From NCBI RefSeq assembly GCF_018417475.1, contig NZ_CP054856.1, forward strand, positions 3,131,001 through 3,195,000: a stretch of DNA of 64,000 nucleotides, in the 5' to 3' direction. Shown one piece after another: positions 9,038 through 17,292 of this stretch. The notes under the pieces were generated by a model. That model worked only from the letters and a program-made list of their open reading frames with translations, had not been told where the DNA came from and ran no database searches. The position numbers were made by a program, and so were the translations under genes. The DNA comes from Novosphingobium decolorationis (GTDB taxonomy: Bacteria > Pseudomonadota > Alphaproteobacteria > Sphingomonadales > Sphingomonadaceae). Numbering within the stretch: position 1 is the stretch's first letter; each line of letters opens with the position of its first letter.

Positions 9038-9502
9038 TTAGCGCAGGTTCTGGGCCATTTCCCCAAGCAGTGTGCGCAGGAGAGTGAGTTTTTCCTCGTC
9101 GAACCCGGCAAAGGCGCGGTTGAAGACATGGCGTGCGGCGTCCACCGCAGGTGCGACGAGCGCCTCGCCCGCCGGGCTTAACGCCACTTCGGTCGCGCGG
9201 CGGTCGCGCTGGCCGCTGCGCAGCTCGACCAGCCCCTGGCTTTCCATGCGCTGGATCGCGCGGGTCATGGCCGAGAGCTTGGAATTGGCCTGCGCGGCGA
9301 TGTCGCTCACGGTCATCCAGCGCTCTTCCTTGAGCACCATGACGATGCGCCAGCTCGTCGGATCGAGACCGGTGTCCTCGAGCGCGGAGCTGAGCGCGGT
9401 CTGGTAGCGCGTGTGCGCCCGGGTCAGCCCGTAGAACGGCCAGGCATCGTAGGTCAGGCGGTGATCGTGATCCATCGCGATCAGCTCGTGGATCTGCGGC
9501 AT
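9038..9502 (-). CDS. MarR family transcriptional regulator (copy 2)
   Basis: 154-residue winged-helix regulator paralogous to 7370-7816. The winged helix runs from WRIVMVLKEERWMTVSDIAA through MTRAIQRMESQGLV to the wing QRDRRATEVALS. The gene lies divergent from the amidase/Rieske operon with only 55 bp between starts, and that gap carries a perfect 12-bp palindrome at 9529-9540. The obvious inference is autoregulation plus repression of the amidase-SnoaL-Rieske operon. An alternative ATG at 9475 would shorten the protein by nine residues. Confidence 0.9.
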   Translation of the reverse strand: MPQIHELIAMDHDHRLTYDAWPFYGLTRAHTRYQTALSSALEDTGLDPTSWRIVMVLKEERWMTVSDIAAQANSKLSAMTRAIQRMESQGLVELRSGQRDRRATEVALSPAGEALVAPAVDAARHVFNRAFAGFDEEKLTLLRTLLGEMAQNLR

Positions 9503-9528
9503 TTGTACAAGCCCTAAAATAGTTGACT

Positions 9529-9540
9529 AATCACGTGATT
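9529..9540. promoter_or_regulatory. Perfect palindrome AATCACGTGATT, candidate MarR operator
   Basis: A 12-bp perfect palindrome in the 55-bp gap between the divergent MarR gene (start 9502) and amidase gene (start 9558). It overlaps the likely core promoter: TTGAC lies immediately before it at about 9523. MarR proteins bind palindromes of this size in just this setting. Confidence 0.6.
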
Positions 9541-9557
9541 CGTGTTGCTTTCGCTTT

Positions 9558-10694
9558 ATGACATATCCCCCCGACACCGCAATCCTTGTTCAGCACCTCG
9601 ATCTGGCACGTGATCCCGGCCGCGCGGCCCCGCGCGTCGCGGTGAAGGATTGCCTTGCCATTGCGGGTACCCGCACCGGCTGTGGCAGCGCGGCGTTCGA
9701 TGAGGCTGCGCCCGAAGCCCACCATGCCGCCGTCGTCGAGGCGCTTCTGGCGGCGGGGTGCCGGATCGTGGGCAAGGCCAACATGCACGAGCTTGCCTAT
9801 GGGGTGACCGGGGCCAACGCGCACACCGGCACGCCGCGCAACCCGCGCTTTCCCGAACGCATCGTGGGCGGCTCTTCCAGCGGCAGCGCGGCGGCCGTCG
9901 CCGCGTGCCTGGTGGATATCGCGATCGGCACCGACACGGGGGGCTCGATCCGCATGCCCGCGGCCTGCTGCGCGGTTTTCGGTCTGAAGCCAACCTTCGG
10001 CGCGGTGCCGCGCACGGGCGCTGTCCCGTCGTCGAGCTCGCTTGACTGCATCGGCCCCTTCGCACGTGACATGCGTAGGCTCATCATGGCAATGGAGGCG
10101 ATCTGTCCGGGTTTCGAGAGGCCCGAGGCTGCGCGCGATTTCACGCTCGGGCGAGTGCCGACCACGGCCGATGGCGATGTGGAGGCCACGCTCGATACCG
10201 TGCTGGCGCGCAGCGGCGCGCAGGTTCATGCGGCTGCACTGCCCTCGCTCGCCGAGGCACACCGCGCCGGGATCACCATCATGGCGGCTGAAATGGCCGC
10301 ACTCTTCGGGCATCTCGTGGGTTCGGGAAAGCTGGGCTCCGACATCGACGCGCGCCTGGCTGTGGGCCTCAAGGTCGATGCGGCGGCGCGGGCTGAGGCC
10401 GAAGCGGTACGCGAACGCATCACCTGTGAAATCGACACCGCGCTGGAGACCTGTGACGCGCTGGTCCTGCCGACCTTGCCCAGCGTGCCGCTTCTCGTGC
10501 GCGAGGCGGGCGATGCGCAAGGGGCGCTGCGCCTGACCGAACTGGTGCGGCCTTTCAACCTTTCGGGTCATCCCGCACTGACCCTGCCGACCCTTACGCG
10601 CGAGGGCCTTCCGGTTGGCGTGCAGCTTGTTGCGGCCAAGGGCGCGGAGGCGCGTCTGTGCGCCCTCGGCCTGGCTCTGGAAGGAGCCCTGTGA
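9558..10694 (+). CDS. Amidase signature family hydrolase (second copy)
   Basis: 378-residue amidase with Lys30 (VAVKDCLAI), Ser106 in GGSSSGS and nucleophile Ser130 in DTGGSIRMP. It is shorter than most family members (450-500) and than the copy at 1444, with a compact C-terminal half ending GLPVGVQLV. It is first in a plus-strand operon, divergent from MarR copy 2. The TGA overlaps the following ATG by one base, so it is coupled to the SnoaL-like gene. It probably hydrolyses an amide intermediate or the inducing substrate of the Rieske pathway; substrate unknown. Confidence 0.87.
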   Translation: MTYPPDTAILVQHLDLARDPGRAAPRVAVKDCLAIAGTRTGCGSAAFDEAAPEAHHAAVVEALLAAGCRIVGKANMHELAYGVTGANAHTGTPRNPRFPERIVGGSSSGSAAAVAACLVDIAIGTDTGGSIRMPAACCAVFGLKPTFGAVPRTGAVPSSSSLDCIGPFARDMRRLIMAMEAICPGFERPEAARDFTLGRVPTTADGDVEATLDTVLARSGAQVHAAALPSLAEAHRAGITIMAAEMAALFGHLVGSGKLGSDIDARLAVGLKVDAAARAEAEAVRERITCEIDTALETCDALVLPTLPSVPLLVREAGDAQGALRLTELVRPFNLSGHPALTLPTLTREGLPVGVQLVAAKGAEARLCALGLALEGAL

Positions 10695-11242
10695 TGGCGC
10701 AGGAGGACTACGCTGCTGTACTCGCCCGGCTGGAAAAGCTTGAGGCGGAAGGAGCGATCCGCGGCGTCATGGCCCGCTACATGGAGATCTGCGACACGCT
10801 TTCGCCGACCTCGCCGATGGAGGAACTGGGCGCGCTCTTCACCCGCGAGGCGGTCTGGACCGGGGTCGGTCCGCGCTATGCAGGTGCGTTTGGCGGCCAT
10901 CGCGGCCGCGCGGCGATCGTCGCCATGCTGGCGCAGTACCAGGGCGAGGAGGGCGGTACGCCGCCGCACTTCGCGATGAACGCGCACTTCCTTTCCTCCG
11001 AGACGATCCGCGTCGCGGACGGGGCAGGGCAGGCGCAGGGGCAATGGATGATGCTCCAGACCTCGACGTATGCCGATGGGCGCAGCGACGTGCGGTCTGC
11101 GCGTCTCAATGTCGGCTTCGCCCTGGAGGACGGGGCCTGGCGCATCGCCCGTTTCGAAACCGAGAACCTTTTCAGCCGACCGGTGAGTCGGTGGGACGAT
11201 CCGGCACCGGTCCCGGTGCCTGGACACAGGACAGGAGAATGA
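10694..11242 (+). CDS. SnoaL-like / NTF2-fold polyketide-cyclase-type protein
   Basis: 182-residue protein with the SnoaL-like fold pattern: an N-terminal helix (LARLEKLEAEGAIRGVMARYMEICD), a strand with ALFTREAVWTG, a GHRGRAAIVAML helix and a strand-rich C-terminal half containing ALEDGAWRIARFE. The start ATG overlaps the amidase stop, and its own stop lies just inside the start region of the Rieske alpha gene. Members act as isomerases, hydratases, dehydrases or extra small subunits. Rieske beta subunits have the same fold, so this gene could be a divergent extra beta-like subunit, but the proper beta subunit is at 12522. Confidence 0.72.
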   Translation: MAQEDYAAVLARLEKLEAEGAIRGVMARYMEICDTLSPTSPMEELGALFTREAVWTGVGPRYAGAFGGHRGRAAIVAMLAQYQGEEGGTPPHFAMNAHFLSSETIRVADGAGQAQGQWMMLQTSTYADGRSDVRSARLNVGFALEDGAWRIARFETENLFSRPVSRWDDPAPVPVPGHRTGE

Positions 11243-11247
11243 ACGCC

Positions 11248-12525
11248 ATGGACATGCCGACGGACATGACGCGACCGGATGGGGACTACGCCAGCCTCGT
11301 GCAGGATGATCGCGTCCACACCTCGCTCTACAAGGATCCGGCGATCTTTGACGAGGAGATGGAGCGCATCTTCAAGAACACCTGGGTCTGGGTCGCACAC
11401 GCGAGCGAGGTGCCCGGCAAGAACACCTTCAAGAAGTCCTTCGTGGGCAAGCAGCCGGTGATCGTGACGCGCGACAAGGAGGAGAAGATCCACGTCCTCC
11501 TCAACCGCTGCCGCCACCGCGCGGCGACGGTGTGCGAGAAGAAGGCGGGCAAGACCTCGGTCTTCGTGTGCCCCTATCACGGCTGGAGCTACAATCTCGA
11601 TGGCAAGCTGCGCTCGGTGCCGCACGCCTCGGTCTATGGCGAGGATTTCGACAAGGACGAGTTCCCGCTCGTTTCGCTGCGCACCGAACAGTACAACGGC
11701 ATGATCTTCGCAACCTTCCGCGACGACATCGAGCCGCTCGCGGACTTCCTCGGCAGCGCGAAGAAGTGGATCGACCTGTTCATGAAGCAGGGCGCGGGCT
11801 ACCCCGTGAAGACGCTGGGCGAGCACCAGTTCCGCTTCCCGGGCAACTGGAAGATCCAGCTCGAGAACACCACCGACGCCTACCACTTCCCGATCGTTCA
11901 CAAGACCTTCCTCGACAGCCTCGATGCCGAGACAGGCAACGTCTTCGATGTCCTGGGGCGCGGTGGCTGGGTCGAGGACCTGGGCCATGGCCATTCGGTC
12001 ATGGTGATGATGCCCGAGCTGGTCGACCTGGAGGAGAACCTCGAGGCACCGATTCCCGAACGCTTCGCCGATCTGGCCGAGGAACTGCGCGGCGAGGGTT
12101 ATTCCGACCACGAGGTACGCCGCATCGTGCGCGCCGTGGGCGGCGGGGGCTTCAACCTCAACCTCTTTCCCAATGTGGCCTGTTCGATGGCGTTCTTCCG
12201 CGTGCTGCGCCCGGTCAGCGTCGATGAGACCGAGATCCGCCACATCGCCATCGGCATGGATGGCGGGCCCGAGGCGGGCAACCGCATGCGCCTGCGCCTG
12301 CACGAGCACTTTCAGGGGCCGATGGGCTTTGGATCGCCCGACGATGCCGAGGGCTGGGAGCGCGTCCAGCGCGGCTCGGCAGCGGGCAATGACCTGTGGA
12401 TCCTCGTCAACCGGGGCCAGGCCCCGATCATCGGCCATGCGGCGGGCGATCACGTGACCGATGTCAGCGCCGAGACCGGCATGCGCGCGGCCTATCAGGA
12501 ATGGAAGAGGATGATGTCGGCATGA
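11248..12525 (+). CDS. Rieske non-heme iron oxygenase, alpha (large) subunit
   Basis: 425-residue catalytic subunit of a ring-hydroxylating oxygenase. From the ATG at 11248 the Rieske [2Fe-2S] ligands are Cys88 and His90 (NRCRHR) with Cys108 and His111 (CPYHGW). The mononuclear iron site is Asp210-x2-His213-x4-His218 in TTDAYHFPIVH. The AGGAG at 11233 is ten bases from this ATG; an ATG at 11239 is also in frame but only one base from the site. The gene overlaps the beta subunit (ATGA). It dihydroxylates or oxygenates an aromatic ring using electrons from a ferredoxin and reductase, neither of which lies nearby. The substrate is probably an aromatic acid or N-heterocycle, judged from the flanking amidase and acid carriers. 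Confidence 0.93.
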   Translation: MDMPTDMTRPDGDYASLVQDDRVHTSLYKDPAIFDEEMERIFKNTWVWVAHASEVPGKNTFKKSFVGKQPVIVTRDKEEKIHVLLNRCRHRAATVCEKKAGKTSVFVCPYHGWSYNLDGKLRSVPHASVYGEDFDKDEFPLVSLRTEQYNGMIFATFRDDIEPLADFLGSAKKWIDLFMKQGAGYPVKTLGEHQFRFPGNWKIQLENTTDAYHFPIVHKTFLDSLDAETGNVFDVLGRGGWVEDLGHGHSVMVMMPELVDLEENLEAPIPERFADLAEELRGEGYSDHEVRRIVRAVGGGGFNLNLFPNVACSMAFFRVLRPVSVDETEIRHIAIGMDGGPEAGNRMRLRLHEHFQGPMGFGSPDDAEGWERVQRGSAAGNDLWILVNRGQAPIIGHAAGDHVTDVSAETGMRAAYQEWKRMMSA

Positions 12526-13028
12526 GCACGACCGAAATGACCCGCAGCGACCTGGCCCCCATCACCCTGGAAGAGGCAAGCGCCTTCATCTGGCGCGAGG
12601 CCGAACTGCTTGATCGCCAGGACTACAAGGCCTGGCTCCCATTGTTCACGCCGGACGGGCTCTACGTGATCCCGATCGAGCGCGAGACCGAGGACCGCGC
12701 GGGCGAACTCAACATCGCCTATGACGATGCCGAGATGCGCGCGATGCGCGTGAAGCGCCTCAAGAGCGGGTTCTCGATTTCATCCGCGCCCTCGGCGCGC
12801 ACGGTGCGCACGACCTCGCGCTTCGTGCTCGAGGAGGCGCCCGACGGCGGCGTCCTAGTGCGCTGCGCGCAGATGCTGGTGGAGTACAAGTTCGAGCGCA
12901 CCCGCGTCATCGGCGCGGACGTCACCTACCACCTGGTGCGCACGGGCGAGGGCCTGCGCATGGCGCGCAAGGAGATCCTTCTCCTCAATTCCGACGATCC
13001 GCTCTGGGGGATCGGCTACCTGTTCTGA
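12522..13028 (+). CDS. Rieske oxygenase beta (small) subunit
   Basis: 168-residue small subunit with the NTF2-like cone fold. It shows the family's opening helix (EEASAFIWREAELLDRQDYKAWL), LFTPDGLYVIP strand, the internal EMRAMRVKRLKSG region and a C-terminal MARKEILLLNSDD. It starts inside the alpha-subunit stop (ATGA), consistent with stoichiometric synthesis. It packs with the alpha subunit as a structural partner, usually an alpha3beta3 hexamer. It ends 20 bp before the convergent MFS gene. Confidence 0.92.
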   Translation: MSTTEMTRSDLAPITLEEASAFIWREAELLDRQDYKAWLPLFTPDGLYVIPIERETEDRAGELNIAYDDAEMRAMRVKRLKSGFSISSAPSARTVRTTSRFVLEEAPDGGVLVRCAQMLVEYKFERTRVIGADVTYHLVRTGEGLRMARKEILLLNSDDPLWGIGYLF

Positions 13029-13048
13029 CAGGGGCGCCGCCGCCGTGC

Positions 13049-14371
13049 TCAGTCCTGTTTGAGGAAGGCGAGCGCGGCGGCACCCAGCAGCGATCCGCAG
13101 GCCATCAGCAGGGCGACCGCGGCGAGGCCGAAGCCCGCGGTGAACAGGAAGCCTGCCACGATCGGCCCCAGCGCCGCGCCGCCGCGCCCGACGCCGATCA
13201 CGAAGCCGGTTCCGCCTGCGCGCACTTCGGTCGGGAAGGCCTTGGCAAAGATCGCATAGAGGCCGACCACGCCCGCATTGGTGAAGAAGCCAGCCGCGCC
13301 TGCGACCGTCGCAAGGCCGCCGAGGCTCGTCTGTCCTTGGCCGAAGACCGTGACCATGACCGTCGAGATGAGCATCGCGCCGATGACCAGCCAGCGCACC
13401 TGGACGCGGTAGGTGAGGAAGCTGAGCAGGCTTGCGCCCAGGAGCCCCCCGACATTGGCCCAGACCAGCACGCTGCCAGCCTGCGCGGCGGGATAGCCCA
13501 TGTCGACCACGATCTTGGGGATCCACTTCAGGATGAAGTAGAAGGTCATGATGTGGCAGAAATAGGCAAGCGTGAGCAGGATCGTGCTGCGCGCGAGCCG
13601 GGGTGCGAAGAGCGCGGCGAGCGAGGGCTTGGGGGCGCTGTCGCTTGCGGCGGGCAGCCCCTCGGCGCCGTGGTGGCCCAGGCGTCCAAGCACCGCGTTG
13701 ATGCGGGCAAGGGCGTCGGGGTGGCGGCGGTGCACATGAAATCCGACGGATTCCGGCAGCAGGAACCAGGCCAGCGGCAGAAAGGCCGCACTGACGAGCG
13801 CGCCGAAGATGAAGACGTCGCGCCAGTTGCCGTCTGCCAGCAGCGAACTCGCGATCGAGCCACCCAGGATTGCGCCCATCGGATAGCCCGAGGCCATGAT
13901 CGCGACGGCCAGGTTGCGGTGGCGTGCGTTCGAAAATTCCGCGACGATGGCGTTGGTGCAGGCCAGCATGCCCCCGATGCCCAGCCCCGTCAGGAAGCGG
14001 ATGACGCCGAGCATCGTGACTGAACTTGCCAGTGTCGCGAGCGCCATGCCCCCTGCCATCACCACCAGGCAGCCGAGCACCGTCGGGCGGCGCCCGATCC
14101 GGTCGGCAAGGTTGCCCAGCAGGATCGAGCCGATGGCCATGCCAATCAGCTCCATCGAGAGGACGATACCCAGCGCCGCGCGGTCGATGCCCCACTCGCT
14201 GGCGATGCCGGGCGAGGCGAAGCTGATCGCGAGCACGTCGAAGCCGTCGAGTGCGTTGAGCGCGATGGAGAGCGCCACGACGAGGATCTGGAGCGGCCTC
14301 ATCGGGCTGTGCGCCAGAAGCGCCTGGGGATCGTGCGCGGTGGCGGTTCTGGAGGGCGTGGGAGAGGTCAT
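13049..14371 (-). CDS. MFS transporter, aromatic acid:H+ symporter type
   Basis: 440-residue inner-membrane carrier with about twelve hydrophobic segments. The first helix carries the aromatic-acid symporter signature ALDGFDVLAISFASP (Asp in helix 1), and the cytoplasmic loop 2-3 has the MFS motif GNLADRIGRRP. A second RVQVRWLVIG loop begins the C-terminal half. It likely imports the aromatic acid, or its amide, that feeds the Rieske operon across from it. The start overlaps the stop of the upstream MFS gene (ATGA), so it is last in a minus-strand operon that also holds the second MFS carrier and the outer-membrane barrel. Confidence 0.88.
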   Translation of the reverse strand: MTSPTPSRTATAHDPQALLAHSPMRPLQILVVALSIALNALDGFDVLAISFASPGIASEWGIDRAALGIVLSMELIGMAIGSILLGNLADRIGRRPTVLGCLVVMAGGMALATLASSVTMLGVIRFLTGLGIGGMLACTNAIVAEFSNARHRNLAVAIMASGYPMGAILGGSIASSLLADGNWRDVFIFGALVSAAFLPLAWFLLPESVGFHVHRRHPDALARINAVLGRLGHHGAEGLPAASDSAPKPSLAALFAPRLARSTILLTLAYFCHIMTFYFILKWIPKIVVDMGYPAAQAGSVLVWANVGGLLGASLLSFLTYRVQVRWLVIGAMLISTVMVTVFGQGQTSLGGLATVAGAAGFFTNAGVVGLYAIFAKAFPTEVRAGGTGFVIGVGRGGAALGPIVAGFLFTAGFGLAAVALLMACGSLLGAAALAFLKQD

Positions 14372-15672
14372 GGCAACCGGTCTCTTTCAGGATTTTGTCT
14401 GGGGGGAGGCGGTCCGTCACAGTCGATCCGCCCGTAGCGGCGGTCGAGCCAGAGCGGGGCCAGCACGAGAATCAGGACGGGAAGCGCCAGCGCGAGGCCA
14501 AGCCGGGTCGAGCCATGGCCCAGGCCGAGGAGAAGAGGGCCGCCGACCGCGCCGATCCGGCCGATGCCAAGCGCATAGCCAAGGCCGGTCGTCCGCATGG
14601 CAGGTGGATAGAACAGGCTTGCGGCGCTGGTCATGCCCTTCTGGCTGCCGCCAATGCCGATCCCGGCCAGGAGCGCGGCGGCCAGCAGCAAGGGGTGCGT
14701 GAGGTCGAGGCTGACGACGAGCAAGGCGAGGCCGGCAAGGCTGAACAGCCCCATCGCCGCGAGCGCGCGAAAGGGCCCCATGCGGTCGGCCCACCAGATC
14801 ATCGGCACCGCGCCCAGCATGTTTCCCAGTGTGAAAATCCCGGTCAGTGCGACCGCACCGGAAAAGGTGATGCCACCTTCTGTCGCAAGGAGCGGAAGCC
14901 ACGACTGGAGCGCGTAGAACAGGCAGAGCCCGGCGGGAAACAGGATCCAGAACAGGAGGGTTCCGAGGCGGCGGTTGCGATCGAGCAAGGCGCGCGGGCC
15001 GTGGATCCGGGGCTGGCGCGTGCCGCTCCGCGCGGCCCGGCGCGGAAGGGCCAGGGCCCCCAGCGCGGCTGCGAGTGCGAAGAGCGCACCTGGCACCCAG
15101 GCCGCGCGCCAGCCCGCTTCGGGGATCAGCCAGCCGGACAGCCCGGCGGCGGCAAGGAAGCCGAAGGAGTAGGCCGTGTAGGTGGCGACCACGCGGGCAC
15201 CCTGCCAGCGGGGCGCCCCCTGCTGGCTGACGATGGCGATGGCGGCGGGAATGGCGGCGCCGCTCGCCGCCCCGATCACACCCCGGCAGGCCGCGAGGGT
15301 GAGGACGCCGGGCGCGGCCAGGCTGGCCAGCGTCGCGAGGGAAAGGCAGACCATTGCGCCTGCGACGATGACGCGCACGCCGATCCGCTCGGCCAGGGGG
15401 GACAGGGCGAGATAGCCAAGCATGAGGCCGAGCATGGCGCTGGCGAGCAGGGGGCCGACCGCCTGCGCGTCGAGGTTCCAGTCGCGCACGAGGCCGGGCA
15501 TGGAGAACGCGAAAGCCTGTAGCGCGTACCCGGCGGTGAAGAGTACGCTGGCGCAGCTCAGCGTGATGAGGTGTTCGCGGTGATGCGGACGCATGGCAGC
15601 CTGTTTTCCCCTCCCCGACACGGCGCGGCCAAGGGACGCAGGCACCTGCGTCAGGAGACCGCGCACCGCCAT
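14368..15672 (-). CDS. MFS transporter (second, tandem)
   Basis: Inner-membrane carrier with about twelve hydrophobic segments. Helix 1 (LFTAGYALQAFAFSMPGLVRDW) and the loop PLAERIGVRVIVAG mark the N-terminal half; WWADRMGPFRALAAMG marks the second half. The ATG at 15672 overlaps the stop of the upstream barrel gene (TGATG) and would give 434 residues. An ATG at 15594 gives a 408-residue protein without the polar 26-residue leader and is also plausible. The sequence differs substantially from the adjacent MFS at 13049, so this is not a recent duplication. Probably another organic-acid carrier; substrate unknown. Confidence 0.85.
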   Translation of the reverse strand: MAVRGLLTQVPASLGRAVSGRGKQAAMRPHHREHLITLSCASVLFTAGYALQAFAFSMPGLVRDWNLDAQAVGPLLASAMLGLMLGYLALSPLAERIGVRVIVAGAMVCLSLATLASLAAPGVLTLAACRGVIGAASGAAIPAAIAIVSQQGAPRWQGARVVATYTAYSFGFLAAAGLSGWLIPEAGWRAAWVPGALFALAAALGALALPRRAARSGTRQPRIHGPRALLDRNRRLGTLLFWILFPAGLCLFYALQSWLPLLATEGGITFSGAVALTGIFTLGNMLGAVPMIWWADRMGPFRALAAMGLFSLAGLALLVVSLDLTHPLLLAAALLAGIGIGGSQKGMTSAASLFYPPAMRTTGLGYALGIGRIGAVGGPLLLGLGHGSTRLGLALALPVLILVLAPLWLDRRYGRIDCDGPPPPRQNPERDRLP

Positions 15673-17252
15673 CAGAAGCGCAGCGTCAGACGTGTCTGGA
15701 GAAAGAGGTTATCGCCATAGCCGGCCCGTGTCAGGACCTTGCCGGCATCGACGTAGTTGGCGATGCCCGAGAGCACGACATGCGGGTCGGGGGTCCAGTC
15801 GATCCGGGCGCGGGCGATGTTGACAAGGTGGCGTCCTTGCACGTTCTGCGTGCCCGCATAGACGACCGCGTTGCCGCGATAGGCGGCATCGTCTTCATTG
15901 GGGCGCCAGTAGAATCCGGCCTCGGTCGCGACCTTGAGTTGGCGCGAGAGGGGAACACTGAGGGTGGGGGCCACGCCCATCACGTTGCTCGCGCCGATGT
16001 AGTTGTCGTCGCTGAAGATGATCGTGGCGTTGTAGAGGATGTTGAAGGCACCGACCTTGCCGTCGGCGGCGTAGCTGCCGCCGCCCGAGGCGTAGTCGGC
16101 GTGGAAGCCGAGGCGCGGGGCCTGCTTGCCCGAGCCGAGCGCCACGGACTGCCGGGTGGAGAGCGCCCAGGCATCGACCGGCCGCCCGGCGAAGCGCCCG
16201 TCCTGCTTCATGGCGCTCCAGTCGAAGGCCACGCGGCCCCAGTGGCCCCACAGTCGCGCCCCCCAGGTCTCGCGCCGGTCCGATCCGGAAAGGAGGCCGC
16301 TGGTGCGCTGTTCACGTGTGTAGTGGTAGTAGAAGGGATCGAGGTAGATCGCGTCGTTGGTGCCCTGCGCGCGGTTCCGGGCGAGGAGCAGGCTCGCAAG
16401 GCCACCCGAAAAGGTCTCGCCGTTGCCGATGCCGTCGTCAAAGATCCCGTTGCCCTGCGCGGTGGGGGTGAAGTCGAAGACGGTAAAGCGCACACGCGAC
16501 CAGTCCATCGAGAGCCGCGCGCAGTTCATCGAGACGCGGATGTTGGGGTTTTCGCGGGGGCTGATCAGGAAGCGGGGCCCGTCGAAGAACTCCTGGCGGC
16601 CGATCGTGATGCGCGCCACGCCCGAGGCCACAGGCGCGCGGATCTCGGTGAAGAGCTGCTGGACGATGAGGTCGTTTTCCCAGACCGGTACGTGGCGGGT
16701 CTCGTTCGTGCCGAAGATATGGCCCGAGACGAGCTGGCCGTAAACGCGCACGGCAGGCCCGATGCGCAGGTCTGCGGCTAGGTTCGTGCGCGAGAGCCAC
16801 TCGGTACGGCTGCGCGTATCGTTGAGGAGAGGCCGCGTCGAATGGCTGACGCTGGTGCGTTGCCCCCCGCTCAGCGACAGGGTGACATCGCCGCCCCCGT
16901 CGAGCGGGATCGCCTTGAGCGGCGCGAAGCGGTCATCGGGGGCGCCCTCCCTGCCCATGAAGCGCCAGTCCTCGGCGCCGCGCAGCAGGCGGTAGTGGGG
17001 GCCCAGGCGTGGGCCAAGGCCGTCCGCCTCGGCCGGGAAGGGCGAGGCAAGCGGGTCCTTGCCCGCCGGAGCGGGGGTGGACGCCGGTACGGCTTTCGGC
17101 TCGGTCTCGTGGCGGTTGGCAGGCAGGTCTGCCGTTGACCCGGCGCTGTCGGCCGCGAAGGCGACAGTGGGGACAAGGCCGGGCGCGACAAGTCCCAGCG
17201 TCAGGCATCCGGCCCACCTGCCAACGCGCCATCCCTTGCGGTGGCTGCGCAT
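15672..17252 (-). CDS. Alginate-export-family outer-membrane barrel protein
   Basis: 526-residue outer-membrane protein. The start is the ATG at 17252 with GGGAGA six bases upstream; a start at 17306 would lack a site and displace the signal. The signal peptide ends near VAFAA. After a Pro/Ala-rich linker, repeated amphipathic strands follow with features of the alginate-export (AlgE-like) barrel family: DWRFMG, RTEWLSRTNLAADLRIG, ITIGRQEFFDGPRFLISPREN and a C-terminal Phe (LTLRF). In sphingomonads these barrels are often specific pores next to aromatic-acid carriers rather than alginate exporters. Its coupling to two MFS genes supports a role in substrate entry. Confidence 0.8.
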   Translation of the reverse strand: MRSHRKGWRVGRWAGCLTLGLVAPGLVPTVAFAADSAGSTADLPANRHETEPKAVPASTPAPAGKDPLASPFPAEADGLGPRLGPHYRLLRGAEDWRFMGREGAPDDRFAPLKAIPLDGGGDVTLSLSGGQRTSVSHSTRPLLNDTRSRTEWLSRTNLAADLRIGPAVRVYGQLVSGHIFGTNETRHVPVWENDLIVQQLFTEIRAPVASGVARITIGRQEFFDGPRFLISPRENPNIRVSMNCARLSMDWSRVRFTVFDFTPTAQGNGIFDDGIGNGETFSGGLASLLLARNRAQGTNDAIYLDPFYYHYTREQRTSGLLSGSDRRETWGARLWGHWGRVAFDWSAMKQDGRFAGRPVDAWALSTRQSVALGSGKQAPRLGFHADYASGGGSYAADGKVGAFNILYNATIIFSDDNYIGASNVMGVAPTLSVPLSRQLKVATEAGFYWRPNEDDAAYRGNAVVYAGTQNVQGRHLVNIARARIDWTPDPHVVLSGIANYVDAGKVLTRAGYGDNLFLQTRLTLRF

Positions 17253-17292
17253 CAGGTTTCTCCCGTTCGATTCATGGATTTGGGTGTCCGGG

